NCBI GenBank assembly: GCA_963920665.1
Contig: OY987265.1
Span: 14,203,001 to 14,267,000, forward strand
Reading direction: 5' to 3'
Source: Straminergon stramineum
Lineage: Eukaryota > Streptophyta > Bryopsida > Hypnales > Calliergonaceae
Length of the DNA stretch: 64,000 bases
Below, one piece after another: positions 1 to 11,560 of the stretch; the stretch's first letter is position 1; each line of letters begins with the position of its first letter. Both the position numbers and the translations under genes were made by a program. The notes under the pieces are model-generated. The model worked only from the letters and a program-made list of their open reading frames with translations, did no database searches and was not told the DNA's origin.

Positions 1-20
1 CTTAAATTATATCCTGGTGG
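1..20 (-). mobile_element. Copia retrotransposon, residue left of the hAT-like insertion
   Basis: Read on the minus strand, these 20 bases (PPGYNL) continue the Copia pol reading that stops at 788, once the hAT-like element and one 8-bp duplication copy are ignored. The remainder of pol (RNase H) and the 3' LTR must lie beyond the left edge of the window. Confidence 0.6.
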
Positions 21-787
21 GAAAATGCACACTACACTGTACCAAAGTTGGCAAAAATACATCCATGAAAGTCCATTTTAATTTTTTTGCTTATAATTCC
101 TAAATTTTTAGATTTTTTTTTCCTATAATTTCTTGATAGTAAGCTAAAGCAATAGATGAAAAAATTTCCTTTAAATTTCTTTTGAATATATATATATAAA
201 AAAAATTTTAAGATGACATCAAATTTTGATTTATTCTAATAAATTGTAGAAATGAAGATAATGAAAATTAAGCCTAATGAAATTAAACAATCCATAGAAA
301 TACTTGTTACAATTATTTTCATAAGAAAGATTTAAGTAAAGTTGATTTTAAGTATGTCTAATGTATCCCCAAAAATCAATACTATTTCTGATAAAATAAT
401 GATACAAAATAGTCCATATCTACAAATCTAAAGATACAACTCTACATATTTCAAAGCAAAACATTTGATTACATATATACCTATTTGAATATAATTCCTT
501 TTTTCGCAAAATATTTGAATTTCTAATAGATCAATGAGTCCTTATCTTTAATGTTGTAGACTCTAACAGTAAATAAAGATACATTTCAAAGTCCTTTACA
601 AATAGAGTGTAAACAATTTTGCAAAGATTTATTTTTTCTATTATAGATCATTAAGTATACATCCTTAATACGTGTCTTTTTACATGTTCTATGACTTGTA
701 TATTTTTAAATTACAAGAGTTTCAAAAAAAACATAGTGAAATAAGGACTTTGACAATCCATATTGGGACAGTGTAGTGTGCATTTGC
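21..787. mobile_element. Non-autonomous hAT-like DNA element with 8-bp target duplication
   Basis: The ends are inverted copies of each other: AAATGCACACTACACTGT at 23-40 and its exact reverse complement at 768-785, extending to about 20 bp with one mismatch. The octamer CCTGGTGG stands directly outside both ends (13-20 and 788-795). An 8-bp duplication with short inverted ends is the signature of the hAT superfamily. The 767-bp interior is about 75% AT and holds no reading frame of note, so the element must depend on a transposase encoded elsewhere. It interrupts the Copia coding sequence, which continues on both sides in the same frame. Confidence 0.85.
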
Positions 788-1615
788 CCTGGTGGAATAC
801 ATTGATATATAATCCTAATATGAAGGAAACCTTGAAAGTAGTGCAAAACATGTTTTAGAGCTTGCCAATGTGGGTCACTGGGATTAGAGAGATTTTGAGC
901 AAAACAACCAATAGAATAACAAGCATCAAGTCAGGAATTAATAACAACATCCATTAAAGATCCCATTGCTTGAGAATTAGAAACTTCTATTCTGGAAGAA
1001 AGGTCATCATTTGTTTGAGGACTATCATCTTTTGTCAAGACCAAAACCAATTTCAAAGGAAGTAGGTTTAGGCTTGCAAATCTCCATATTGTAGTGCCAA
1101 AGTGTTTCATGGAGATATTTTAGTTGACTTACATTTAGCCAACCTTGATCTTTATTCTTTTTGATTTGGAGGCCAAAAGGATGTTGTAATTTCTCTTGAT
1201 AATGCATTTCAAATTCCTTCTCAAGATGAATTTGTAATTTGAATATAAGTTGAGGATTAATACTCGCAACTAGAGCATCATCAATGTAAATTGCAAAGAT
1301 GACTACACCTTCATCACTTGTTTTGATGTAAACATTTGGATCAACATTACATTGTGTAAAACCAAGAAGGATTAAATAATTATGCAACCAGTGGTACCAC
1401 ATGTGTGCACCTTGTTTTAAGCCATAAAGTGTTTTTAATAATTTACACACAATGCTGTCATCAAGAGGTTGTTGACACCCTCCGAAATTTGCATATAAAT
1501 TTCTTCAACAAGGAACCCATTTAAAAACACACTTTTTACATCAAATTGATGCAATTCTAGATCATACAATGCAACCAAAGCTAAAATGACATGTATTGAA
1601 GTTAATTTGACAACC
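788..1615 (-). pseudogene. Copia retrotransposon pol, C-terminal reverse transcriptase part
   Basis: The minus strand from about 1605 down to 788 reads as the second half of a Ty1/Copia reverse transcriptase. In order it shows the DLELHQFDVKSVFLNG block, the LYGLKQG block, the YIDD catalytic motif (YVDD in most Copia elements) near 1280, and then the segment leading towards RNase H (SNPSDPHWQALKHVL) near 850. An in-frame stop occurs in the last part (about 935), and the fragment lacks its N-terminal half, which sits 18 kb away at 19706-19860. It is dead as a gene. The break at 1606-1615 is the duplicated target site of the 18-kb MULE. Confidence 0.9.
1606..1615. repeat. 10-bp target-site duplication, left copy
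   Basis: TTTGACAACC. It is identical to 19706-19715 and encodes part of the conserved VVK of Copia reverse transcriptase on the minus strand. It is the left partner of the duplication flanking the 18-kb MULE. Confidence 0.88.
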
Positions 1616-1657
1616 CAGGGTTGCTAGTGTGCGAGCCTGTAAGCGTGAGCTTGTGAG
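1616..1657 (+). repeat. Left terminal inverted repeat of the giant MULE
   Basis: Begins CAGGGTTGCTAGTGTGCGAG and ends GAGCTTGTGAG. It aligns with the reverse complement of 19664-19705 at about two thirds of positions, with the last 11 bases identical. A similar end is seen in the small element at 62935-63172. Confidence 0.75.
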
Positions 1658-1889
1658 TGGGAAAAAAAAAAGTGGAAAAAATCAAAGAGGTACCCATGAC
1701 CGTGGATATACCTATGACCATGAATGCACAAAATCTTGATTTCCCGAATAGTTAATTCATTGTTTTTTCAATTTTGGAGTGACTTGTGAATTTAAGGAAA
1801 AAAACATGCTTTGACATTTGCATTTGGTTTAGGGGATTGTTTATATGCACCTATCTGTAACTTGCTAATAGCATTTTAGTTTTGGTAAG

Positions 1890-2335
1890 GGTCTTTGTTT
1901 ACTTATACTATTCTTTTTGCTTATTCTAATTTTTTTTCACCCCATTGCTTATTCTAATTTTCTTGCCACACCCTATTTTTTTAATGAGGACTATGGTGTT
2001 CTAATGTTTTTTTTCACACCCTATTTTTTTTTATCATGACTCTTGGATTATTATCATGTTCATAATTTTTCACACACCACATTTTTCCAAAAAGATTTTT
2101 GTTATTGTAATTTTTTTTTGCTCCCTATTTTTTTCTTCAAGATTGTGGTGTGGTAATGTTTTTCTGAAACCCATTTTTTTTCATCAAGACTCTTAGATTA
2201 TTGTCATGTTCATAATTTTTCACACACCACATTTTTCCAAAAAGATTATTGTTGTAATTTTTTTTTTCACTCCCTATTTTTTCTCTTCAAGACTGTGGTT
2301 TTGTAATGTTTCTTTTACACCCTCAATTGCAACAA
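1890..2335. repeat. Degenerate tandem repeat near the left end of the MULE
   Basis: Two to two-and-a-half copies of a ~175-185 bp unit follow one another. Each contains TGTTCATAATTTTTCACACA followed by CCACATTTTTCCAAAAAGATT (about 2057-2095 and 2208-2245), a run of T, CTCCCTATTTTTT, and CTTCAAGAxTGTGGT. The plus strand is strongly pyrimidine-rich and non-coding. A comparable pyrimidine-rich tract lies inside the right end (18700-19060). Confidence 0.65.
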
Positions 2336-2489
2336 GCATTAGTATAGGATTGTGAATCAAATGAAGTAATGTAAAAATGTAAAGGAGAATAAATGACACA
2401 CCACATGTAGCCATAAAACTCACAAATCCAATAATAATGAAAATGAAAACATAGTAGTTTGACTCATGAGATATGTCAATCTCATGAAT

Positions 2490-5400
2490 CTAAGTCATAG
2501 TTGACTCTGTCGCAAAGTCCTCATTGGTAGAGGAATCTGAAGTGTCTCTACCTTCGGATGCTAATCCATCTATAAACTCTAAAACATTTAGAGCATATGT
2601 ATCTCTACGATGTTTTGGTTTAGAGCAACCAAAATCCGCAAAGGCTAATGCCATCTGCTCTACATAAACTGGAAGATCAAAAGGCCTCTCCAGACTAAAG
2701 AGAGGGCTTCGTTTCATCCTTGCATCCGATGACATCAATCCTCGATGGCTACAAACACATATGACACAATGTTAAATTCTTGCAACATAAATATTTCCAT
2801 GCAAACAAAGAATTATAAAAAATTCAAACTTACTTATTGAATGTTCCCTTCTGAGGAAATTTCCGAGGTACTATAGGCATTTCATCCAAATCCTGTGATG
2901 CTTGAACTACCGGTGGTTTAGGTGATCCCTTTTCCACGCCTAAAGTAGGCTTCTGCATGGGTTTTAAGAGGGCATAAAAAATGTCTTGGTTCTCCTCCAG
3001 AGTCACTATGTGGCGTCCCGTGCCAGGACAAGCGGTAATTGATGCACTTAAAGTCAACATAAAACAATATATTAATTGAATGATTGGTTTTGAAAATTAG
3101 TTTTGGAATGGATAGTAATGAAATGGATTATTCACCTGTAGATGCGGTGTAGTCCAGAACCAAATCTCCTTCGACGGTTGTTGCTTCGATGAGGAGTTGG
3201 AAAAAACGGGGGTCTTTTTCACGAGCCCCCCGCCATGGCTTCCCACCATTCATTGCCATGTCATCTTCCTTGGTATAGTTCATCAACATGTCATCTTGTC
3301 GAATGTCCACACCTGCACTCTTCATCAGCGATGTGCGTTTGAAAGAGAATTTGGATTTCCCTTTCTCGGCAAAGTCCTTAACTAGAAGACTAATTCCGAA
3401 CCTCTGTGTCTACAATCATCAAAACAAGTTACACATTAGAAATGAACAAAACTTAATGCCGAACCAAATGGCATTGACATCTTGAAGAACCAAAGGATAG
3501 AATTTACCATAGTTGTAGGGTCTAACGCTGAGGTCAAGTGTAGGCGTTCATGCCCATCCACTCTTTTTTCTTCAACATTCAGTAAGTCTCACACAATCTT
3601 GCAATACTGCTCCTTGCATCTGCACTCCATGAATAAAACAATATCATGTAGCCATGGTCCTACAGATGCTTGTATACAAAACAAAATGTTGATTGAAGAG
3701 CTTCATCCTGCTCATCTGCATTCCAATCTGGCACCTTCGTTGGTGGAGAAGACACCCTCGGCACAGGCAAGTTCTCTGGGCAGTCAAAGACCACAAGGTC
3801 TACTCTTGGCTTGGCGTTTGGCACACCATAGTACAAACGAGGCTTCCCCACAGATAGCTAAAAATACAAAGTACATTAAAAAATCAATTGTTGATGTATA
3901 CAATGTGAATTTGTTTCAACTCATATATGAAATTGCAAATTCAAATAAACAAAATTACCTTTTGCAAGAAATCCATGACTTTTCTATACCAAGTTGGCGT
4001 CTAACTCTCCATGTCCTCCATGAGGTCCTCAATAGCAATGTTTAGGATTAAATCCTCAATCTTATCCAAGTCATCATCAACAAGGATGATCATCTGTGTC
4101 CCATGAGTGATGACATCCTCTGTTAGTTGCGTGAGTGCCGCCTTCTTCATTTGCTCGCTTTGAGATACGCCTTCCATTTGAGAGCCTTGGTCCACTGTCG
4201 ATGATGTTGGAACAAGGCCACCACCTTTGGCCTTTTTCTTGCCTTTGGCCTTAGCCTTTTCTTCCTTCTCCTTCTCCTTCTCCGCCAACTTGGCCAAACA
4301 CTCCACTTCCTTCTTCTCTTTTGTTTCCAAAATAACTTAGAGTTGAGCTTCTTTCTTCCTATCATTCACTTCCCTCCTTGCAATGGCCCTCTTCTTTTGC
4401 CTTTCAGTGAGTCCTACAAACTCATCTACCTCCATGTCGATAGTGCCGATGCCCTCTAAAGAGTTTCGTAATTGTACCTCCGACGGATGAATGTAGGAGA
4501 TGGGGCAATCTAAGTACCACCCTCCACTGCTAAGATGAGCTGTTGTATAGGTGCGGAGTTGGTTTGTAGTGTACATACAGTTCGCAGAACTACGATCCAA
4601 CCAAGTGGAAAGGAATGGAGGGAGGTCCTTCGCGCGATTACGCCTTTTGCTTCAAGTTCGTGCTTGAAGAAACTGCAAAAGAAGAAACCAAATCATTATT
4701 GACAAGAAATTTAAATAAAAATATAAGGCTAAAAGGGTGTTGCAATCTCTTATACACAAAGGAAATCAATGAATTTTAACCTCTTTGTCATCAAATGAAT
4801 GATGGAACAACAAGTTTGAAGATATGAAGACTCAAATTTTGGAGGTCCTAGAGGCACCTCTAGAACCTTAGTCAGATCCGACTGAGGTTTTAAAGGTACC
4901 TCTAGGACCCCCAAAATTTGGTCCCTTGCCACATTATTGATTTTGTTTAAAAAGTCACCAATGTCAGTTCAAGGGCAAACAATCTCAAGGCTTCTCAACA
5001 TATATTAAATGAGAATATTTAGAAGTGTTAAAACTTTACCGGAAAAGAACTCTTCTAACTACTTGTTTGGATCCTTCAAAATTCATGAAAGAATCACTTT
5101 TTTTGAAATAGTTTGCTCCTCTCAAAATAGCTAAGAAGCCTTGATCCTAAATTTTCCTCCGCCATCCTTCTATGTAATCTGTTAAATACTCTGGCTATTG
5201 CAGGACCTTCATATTAACCATAATGTTATCTTGCCTCACTACATCCTCATAGTACTCCATAACAACATCTTTGATCTGTAGAAAGACTATACCAATTAGC
5301 CCATTGCAATGATTATAGTCAAATGCATGAATTTAAATAGCCAAATATACCATTTCATAGGTAATCTAAAGTTATGAAATTTATACAATTCCACACACAT

Positions 5401-6987
5401 TTGCACTTACCCCTGCATACCATATGCATTTGTTTAGAAATGGCCCAAGAAGAATTTCAGACACGGGCCTAGGTGGAAACCACCTGGTGTCACGTGAGGG
5501 CATAGATGAATTCCACCACTTGAGGAACTTTATCTTGTGAATGGAAGTGGTGCTGCACGTTGCAACCATTTGGAGTTTTTCCAAAGTCATCTCGGGAACC
5601 TCATTTGTGCTCCAGTGTTTCTCAACCTACACAAGCAAAAATTTATAGTTCTTTCTAATAATGACTTCAAACATAAAACATAAATTCATTTTGGGTTTAG
5701 GAACTTACTTCTTCTAGAAAGCCAGGACCATGAGCAAGATTAGCCACCGTGAGCAATTTGATCATCTTCACATATAGCTTGGCATTTTTTTCTTTTGCTC
5801 CAATTCTTATAGCATTTGCTACACCTTTGTGACTTTTCTCTTCAAACGGAGTAGCTTCATTGTACCTTCGCACAACATCATCTACTACAAGGGCAATCTC
5901 TTGCTGCACAAGTCAAATGATTTATAAATGACAATACATTTTCAATAATGGAAATAAAGAATACAATAAAACAAGTGTCTAAAATATGAAAAGATAATAT
6001 ATTTCTTACCCGAAAAACAAATGAAGTAAAGACCTGAGCTGGCATTGAATACCAAGTCTTTTTCACTTTTTCAGTTCCACATCGTTTGACCTTTGATGGC
6101 CGCAACATCTCGTTGAACCTGTCCATCGGTAAAAGGTCGTATTTTTGAACCCAATACGACGTATAGACCAAATTTGTCTTTACCTAGGAGTCTTCCATCG
6201 ATCTGCAATTTATACAATGACCCTTAGAACATTTATGGTATAACAGGTAAAATATATGCAGATATATATAAATGAACTAAAATACAACAAGTTAGATGAG
6301 CACAAGTAAGATGAATACTCACTTGTTTATGTCATGCATCACGTGCATGACCAACTCAATTTTTCCCTTTGTGTCCAATACTATGCAGTCTATTGCATAG
6401 TGCCAATTTGGGTAAGTGGAATGAAGCCTCAAAATGTGGTTCATCCATGCTAGGCGGTGGTGATTTCCATCACAAACCCAAAATTTGAGGTTCTTCAAGA
6501 ACTTCAGTTGAACAATTGAGTCAACGTGCTTTTCGAAGATCTCATTCTTCATCTTCCACAATGGACCCCACTCATCAATCTCTTCCTTGAAAAACTCAGA
6601 GCTCTCTCCGGCTTCATTTGTTGTAGTCACATAAAAAATTGCCGCTCCATCTCAATAGCCATTAACAAATTCCTGCTCAAGCTTCACAAGATCACAGGAT
6701 AGGGTTGGTCTCACCATGGGCATTGCCACAAGCCTACATAAAGGAATTTGTAGGCGAAAGAGTTGATCCGACTTCATTCTTAGAGAAGAGATGGTAGCAA
6801 CGGAGTCCACTTTTTGAAGTCTTCGAAGCTCATCCTCAAGCAGCTCCTTTTCTTCGTCCTCAACCACATCGTCCTCCATGAAATCTCCTTGACCTTCAAT
6901 TCCAATCTCTGGTTGCGTAGTGTCATCGGTCCCCGGAGTCTCAAGAATTCTTTCCTCTTGTGATAAATTCATCGGAGACACATCCAT
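2490..6987 (-). pseudogene. ParB-like domain / N6-adenine or N4-cytosine DNA methyltransferase fusion gene, inactivated
   Basis: Ten exons with GT-AG borders can be read on the minus strand: 6987-6323, 6202-6010, 5903-5709, 5626-5411, 5275-5040, 4672-3959, 3857-3508, 3409-3136, 3046-2834 and 2748-2490, about 1,100 codons ending in a TAG at 2490. Exon 1 starts at an ATG, opens with an acidic stretch, and contains WVCDGNHHRLAWMNHI (about 6480), the DGxHR core of the ParB/sulfiredoxin fold. Exon 6 holds a Lys/Glu-rich linker. Exon 7 has DLVVFDCPENL at the place of methyltransferase motif IV. Exon 8 ends in GDLVLDYTASTG (motif I, SAM binding), and exon 9 continues with GRHIVTLEENQDIFY. Motif IV before motif I is the beta-class order. 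Seven in-frame stops (6652, 6184, 5195, 5147, 4337, 4001, 3660), a frameshift near 3580 and a one-base phase problem at the exon 8/9 join show that this copy is dead. ParB-methylase fusions are known mainly from phages and bacteria. Confidence 0.78.
4833..4920. repeat. Palindrome family member 1 (MULE)
   Basis: An imperfect inverted repeat centred on TCAGATCCGACTGA (4872-4885). The left arm begins CAAATTTTGGAGGTCCTAGA, and the right arm ends with its near-complement (TCTAGGACCCCCAAAATTTG). It lies in the intron between exons 5 and 6 of the ParB-methyltransferase gene. Confidence 0.8.
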
Positions 6988-7210
6988 CTATGAAGTACAA
7001 CCCAGAAATGGTTCAAGATTTATGGAATTTTTACATACAACTCAAATCCAAAATCCAAAGTATTAAGTCAAAAATGAAAACCAAAACTTTAATATAAGAG
7101 TTATTGTCCTTGAACATATGAAGATTCAAAAACATAATCCTCTACATAGGCAAATTAGGCATGCCAAACCCTTTGTAATGATAATAAAAACCCAACTCCT
7201 TAACTCCAAT

Positions 7211-7659
7211 CAAATGGTATCAATGTCTACACTTTCATCTGAGTCAGAACTCAAATGAATGAACACCACTTTGTGCCTACTCTGACTAGCACTACATGCA
7301 CAATCTGATGTGTCCTCAAACATTGGACTACAAATGGAAATTGAGGTCTATGGTTCCGAGCTATACTCTGTCTCGGAACTCTTTGGAGAGAACATAGGTT
7401 GTCTGCCTTTGCGTGGCTTTGGAATACTAACCCGACTAAGCTTAGAATGCTCTAGTTCATCCACTACACGATCACATGCATCCATAATATCATTAAAACT
7501 TACCAAGTCTTCTTCTCCACCTTCCTCAGCGATAGAGACATAGGAGACCTGAAAGTTGGGATTTATAGGAGTCATGGGCTCAGAAGGTCCTGCCACTTGA
7601 GTCGGAGGGACATTGGTAGTCAAAAGAATGGATGAAGAGGCAATCCCTCTATCTCCGCC
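7211..7659 (-). pseudogene. 3' exon of an unrecognised acidic protein gene in the MULE
   Basis: After an acceptor-like TTCAACAATAG (7660-7670) the minus strand stays open from 7659 to 7351, where a TAG stop occurs (SSEP-stop). The same frame then continues as plausible protein to a TGA near 7214, ending in SSDSDESVDIDTI. The product would be rich in Ser, Asp and Glu, with a basic patch (PKPRKGRQ). I recognise no domain. It lies just upstream of the ParB-methyltransferase gene on the same strand. It could be a separate gene or 5' exons of that gene, but no donor site links the two. Its own upstream exons are unresolved; the exon at 13244-13562 is one candidate. Confidence 0.45.
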
Positions 7660-7770
7660 CTATTGTTGAACCACCAAATTTCATAAAATTAATGTCAAGG
7701 GATTACTACATCAACTAAAAATTGCTTTATAACCATCATTCAAAGAAGTCTATAAGTTTGTGGACACTTC

Positions 7771-7890
7771 AAAACTTTAGGGCCCACTTTCAAGAGTATC
7801 TCTAGGTCCCCCATAGACCTTAGTCACATCTGAATAGAGTCCATGGAGAACCTAAAGATATTCCCGAAAGTGGGCCTCAAAAATAGTTTT
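7771..7890. repeat. Palindrome family member 2 (MULE), diverged
   Basis: Arms AAAACTTTAGGGCCCACTTT and AAAGTGGGCCTCAAAAATAG, with a decayed core (CTTAGTCACATCTGAATAGA, about 7819-7838). It is the most eroded copy and has lost the GATC in its centre. Confidence 0.6.
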
Positions 7891-8185
7891 AGCATGTCTT
7901 CAAAACCTATAAAGAATTATAGAGTGTTTAGGGTTCTAAACTAATTAAGAATATTTGATTTGGAAGATTTTCACGAAACACTATAAGAACAAACTAAAAA
8001 GAGCACAAATCCTCCACCATGAGCAAACGACAAGGGATCTAAAAACTCTAAATAAATGGAAGGCTTCAAAAGAATGATCTTTTAATTTTCTTGGATCAAT
8101 TGATTTCATCAAAACAAGCCGCTCGTATGGAAAGAAAAAAATCAAATCAATTGTGAATACATAAAGCAACAAAAGCATGATTTTC

Positions 8186-8312
8186 AATTGATTCTTGAGT
8201 AGTACCAATTCTAGGGGGTCAAGGAGATTCTCTTCCAACCTCAGTCGGATCTGACTAAGGTTGGAAGAGAATCTCCTTGACCCCCTAGAATTGGTACTAC
8301 TCAAGAATCAAT
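8186..8312. repeat. Palindrome family member 3 (MULE), near-perfect 127 bp
   Basis: The two ~60-base arms are complementary almost without error, apart from a few positions beside the core TCAGTCGGATCTGACTAA (8241-8258). The arms contain GTACCAATTCTAGGGGGTCA and its complement, and extend outward through ATTCTTGAGTA. As single-stranded DNA or RNA this would form one very long hairpin. Confidence 0.85.
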
Positions 8313-8554
8313 TCATTCTCACTCACAAATTGCTTACAAAATGTCAATTAGTAAATGACACTATTTCAAAGTAACTCTCTACTACAAAGAACAAAAGGCT
8401 TATGAGTCTTTCCTAAGAAGAATTTTAAAGGGGAATTCCAAAACCTTTTCTCTTAGCACTCCTTATTGTATAAACAACAAACATCAATTTAAATCAAGTC
8501 TCTTTTGTTCAATTTCAAGAGAACAAGCAAATAAACTTGGAAATGTTTTAAGAT

Positions 8555-8650
8555 GTACCAATTTTGGGGGGTCCAGGAGAGTGTTCCCAAACCTTAGTCA
8601 GATCCGACTGATGGTTGAGGACACTTTGCTTGACCCCCTAAAATTGGTAC
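8555..8650. repeat. Palindrome family member 4 (MULE)
   Basis: Starts GTACCAATTTTGGGGGGTCC and ends CCCCCTAAAATTGGTAC around the core TTAGTCAGATCCGACTGA. The middle of the arms differs from members 1 and 3 but remains largely complementary to the opposite arm. Confidence 0.8.
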
Positions 8651-8659
8651 TTGTCCAAA

Positions 8660-9430
8660 AAAATCTAGTTTGTGATATTCCATTTTTTTTTCATAGCACA
8701 AATTAGTGGGATTGGGAAAAATCTATAAAATTCTAACAACTTAGAACTCAAAATTCAAATATTTGTAAGAAAATAGCAAATGTGATTTCATAAATAATGA
8801 ACATGCACTCCATTTCTCTCCTACATAAAGCTTCCTAATTGTCTTGATCACATTTCATATACATAAGGCTTCTAAAATCGATAGTTTAAATGTTCAGTAT
8901 AAAATGAAATCTCGAGTACAAAATGTACAATATGTTTAGAAGCAAAGATTCTAAATTGTACTTTACAACTAATTAATATATTAAGATGTAACTAAATATG
9001 CATTCGTACTGGATAAACGATGATTTTGAATTACTGGCCATGGGTCCAATATTTTTAACAATTTCCTTCAAAATTTGTAGACAATGGAACCATCTCTTTG
9101 AGGTGGGATTAGAAAACCAGAATTTGAATAACAATACTAGTCTCAACCAATTCTCCAAAACCTGCAACCTCAAGCAGATGGACCAAATCAACAAGGTCAC
9201 AAGTCTAGAAATGTCAAAGAATCTCTGACTTGGAAATTCGTCTAACAATAAATTTTCAATTATTGACGTTCACAATTCGGGCCTTAAAGTGAAGGAAAGC
9301 TAACTGTCAAATTATTTTAGTAGCAACAATGGACCAAAACGTAGATTTGAGACGATTAACAACGCTATTAGTTAAAGAGGCCTCGAATTGGCAATTAAAA
9401 TAAAACGGTGCTAAATTGATAAATTATTTT
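8660..9430. other. MULE interior without recognisable gene
   Basis: AT-rich DNA with no reading frame that resembles a protein. It may belong to a long minus-strand intron between exons at 13244-13562 and 7211-7659, if those are one gene. Confidence 0.4.
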
Positions 9431-11560
9431 GTGTGATCAATCGATTCAACGAACACCCTCGCTATGGATACGAACTCCACAAGATAATCGACAAAATCCA
9501 CGATTGGTGTTCAGAGATAACACAACCAATGCTTTTGCACATTAAGCACCAATACATGCCAATTGTTTGTAATAGTTTACAGGTGCAGCAAAAAATCGAT
9601 GCAATGATGGGAGTGTGGCCAACATGGCTGCAGAATCGGTAGACAACAACGCTGTGTTACTTGGATTGTTGAGGAGAAAATTGCATCTATGCAACAATTC
9701 AAGGAAGTCTTCACGATGATTAGAAAACCCTAAATTTTTTTCGCGCAGATAGAATGTGCTATAATATGAAATTCATAGGGCTCTAAGGTGCACAGAATTA
9801 AACGAACGAGATAGCTTACGCTTATCAAAGACTGCGTAGCTGCGTAGCTACTTTACTGTTCTACAGGCGATGCTGGCAAACACCAAATGCGAACATACCC
9901 AAAGCTTCAGAGAAGAAACTTGATATGAATAGGGCTTCATGCTTCACATACAAATCTTGAATGAGGCGTAGGAATCTAAATTCATTACCGGACACTACGC
10001 GTTAGGCTAAGGAATTGAAATGTTTTTTTAAAAATCTTTGAGGAACCAAGAAGGATACTGGATCTAGGGGGTCCAATTGAGTCTGTTTGGAGATCAGTCG
10101 GATCCGACTGATCTCGGGACTAACTTGGCTGGACCCCCAGGATTCGGTACTAGGGTCTTTTTTTTACTGTTTTCACTGCGACTCCTACTACCTGGCCCTC
10201 CTTGTTGGTTCTTTGTCAACCCTGCACTTGGCTTGATACTCGTCCCGCCGCAACTAGAATTGAGTGATAGCGCAAATCCTAAACTTCTGTACTGTCCAGA
10301 CGTTGTCGTCATCCATACCCCCCTCAAATTACCCACCCCCAATTCCACCCATTCTCAAATATATAAGCTTATAGAGAGAGCCCCGCTTCGAATTCAATTC
10401 CCACTCGTAGTTGTCCCCAACAATTAGCTAGCCACCAACCGTAGGAGCCCCACCCGGGAGTATAAGTTCAACCTTCGTCACAAGTGGCAAGGGCAAAGAG
10501 CAGAGCAAGGCAGAAGCATACAAACTTACTAAATGGGAGAGAAAAGCTGGCGGGGCGGGACATATGATATGTTGTTAGGAAGAGGAAGAGAGTAGTACAC
10601 TGCTACACTACCATACCAGTGGTCTTTTTTTTAACGTTTTCAACTACAGATTGGGAGCATCGGGGATTTGTAGGAACGTGGACTTCGTCGATGACGGTGA
10701 GCTCTTCCATTGAAATCAAAGTAATAATAATTCGGATGATTCAAACAAATTCCCAAGAGCCCCGCTAGTCTAGTTCATGCATGGGTTTGAAGACTACTTG
10801 CGGCGTCGAACGGTAGAGTTCTTGTGAATCTCGACGTCAATCTCTCATTCAAGCTCACATGAAAAAACACTTTTGAAAATATTTCATACCTGTTGTGCTT
10901 GACAACCTCGAGCCTCCTGTCCACGCTGTTGCTCTAAGTTTCCACCATCTTTCGAACGGCTCCTTGTATTACGAATCATCCTCCCTTGCTACAAGCCGAA
11001 GACAAAGATAATTCAGTAGAAGATTGTGTCGAGCTCAAGATTGTGAATAAGCACCCCCATTCAAGACTGTTCGTCCACAGCTCTTGAAGAAACCCCCTGC
11101 ACTCGTAGTAGGAGATACGTGCCGCCACATAATCCAGTGCAACGCGCCATTTGCCCATTCCCGATGGTATTAGAAATTCTAAAATTATCTTGAAAAAGCC
11201 ACCTCCTTATAACTCCTGCTTGAGAAAGCGGGCGTTGTTGGTGCATGAACCTGGGCCAACCAATTTTAGGGCCATCAAAAGTTTTGGATGCCACTTTCTC
11301 AAATTTAAAAACCACCTTTACAATCCTTATCGGAGTAGATTTAAGGATTTGAATAAATCCATATCCACTGGATTCAGTTTTCTCAAAATGAACCAGATTA
11401 TGTTTCCTCGGGTTTGGATTTAGTTTGAATCAGGCTCTGAATCGGGCTCAGGCCTAGGTCTCGAACATGACTCTCAGTCTTGGTTGACTGGGCCTCCATC
11501 TCGGGTAGCGTGGACCCATGCATGATTAAGCATTTCAATCATGATTGACCTGCCTTACCC
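9430..11560. other. GC-richer block inside the MULE, possibly a promoter region or captured DNA
   Basis: Base composition rises clearly above the surroundings (for example 10190-10600 and 10640-11120), yet no long reading frame or known domain appears on either strand. A TATA-like word (ATATATAAG, 10361-10369, plus strand) is followed by a GA-rich leader. Short frames such as 9433-9642 (plus) and 10976-11315 (minus) match nothing I recognise. Possible readings are a shared 5' region for the oppositely oriented genes, or a fragment of host DNA captured as MULEs often do. Confidence 0.35.
10054..10150. repeat. Palindrome family member 5 (MULE)
   Basis: The core is the perfect 18-bp palindrome ATCAGTCGGATCCGACTGAT (extended to 20 bp). 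Outer arms are CTAGGGGGTCC and GGACCCCCAG. It lies about 200 bp upstream of a TATA-like box at 10361. Confidence 0.8.

Noticed and set aside
10077..10427. Overlapping frames on both strands in the GC-rich block
   Set aside because: They run through a palindrome and carry no conserved pattern, so they were not called as genes.
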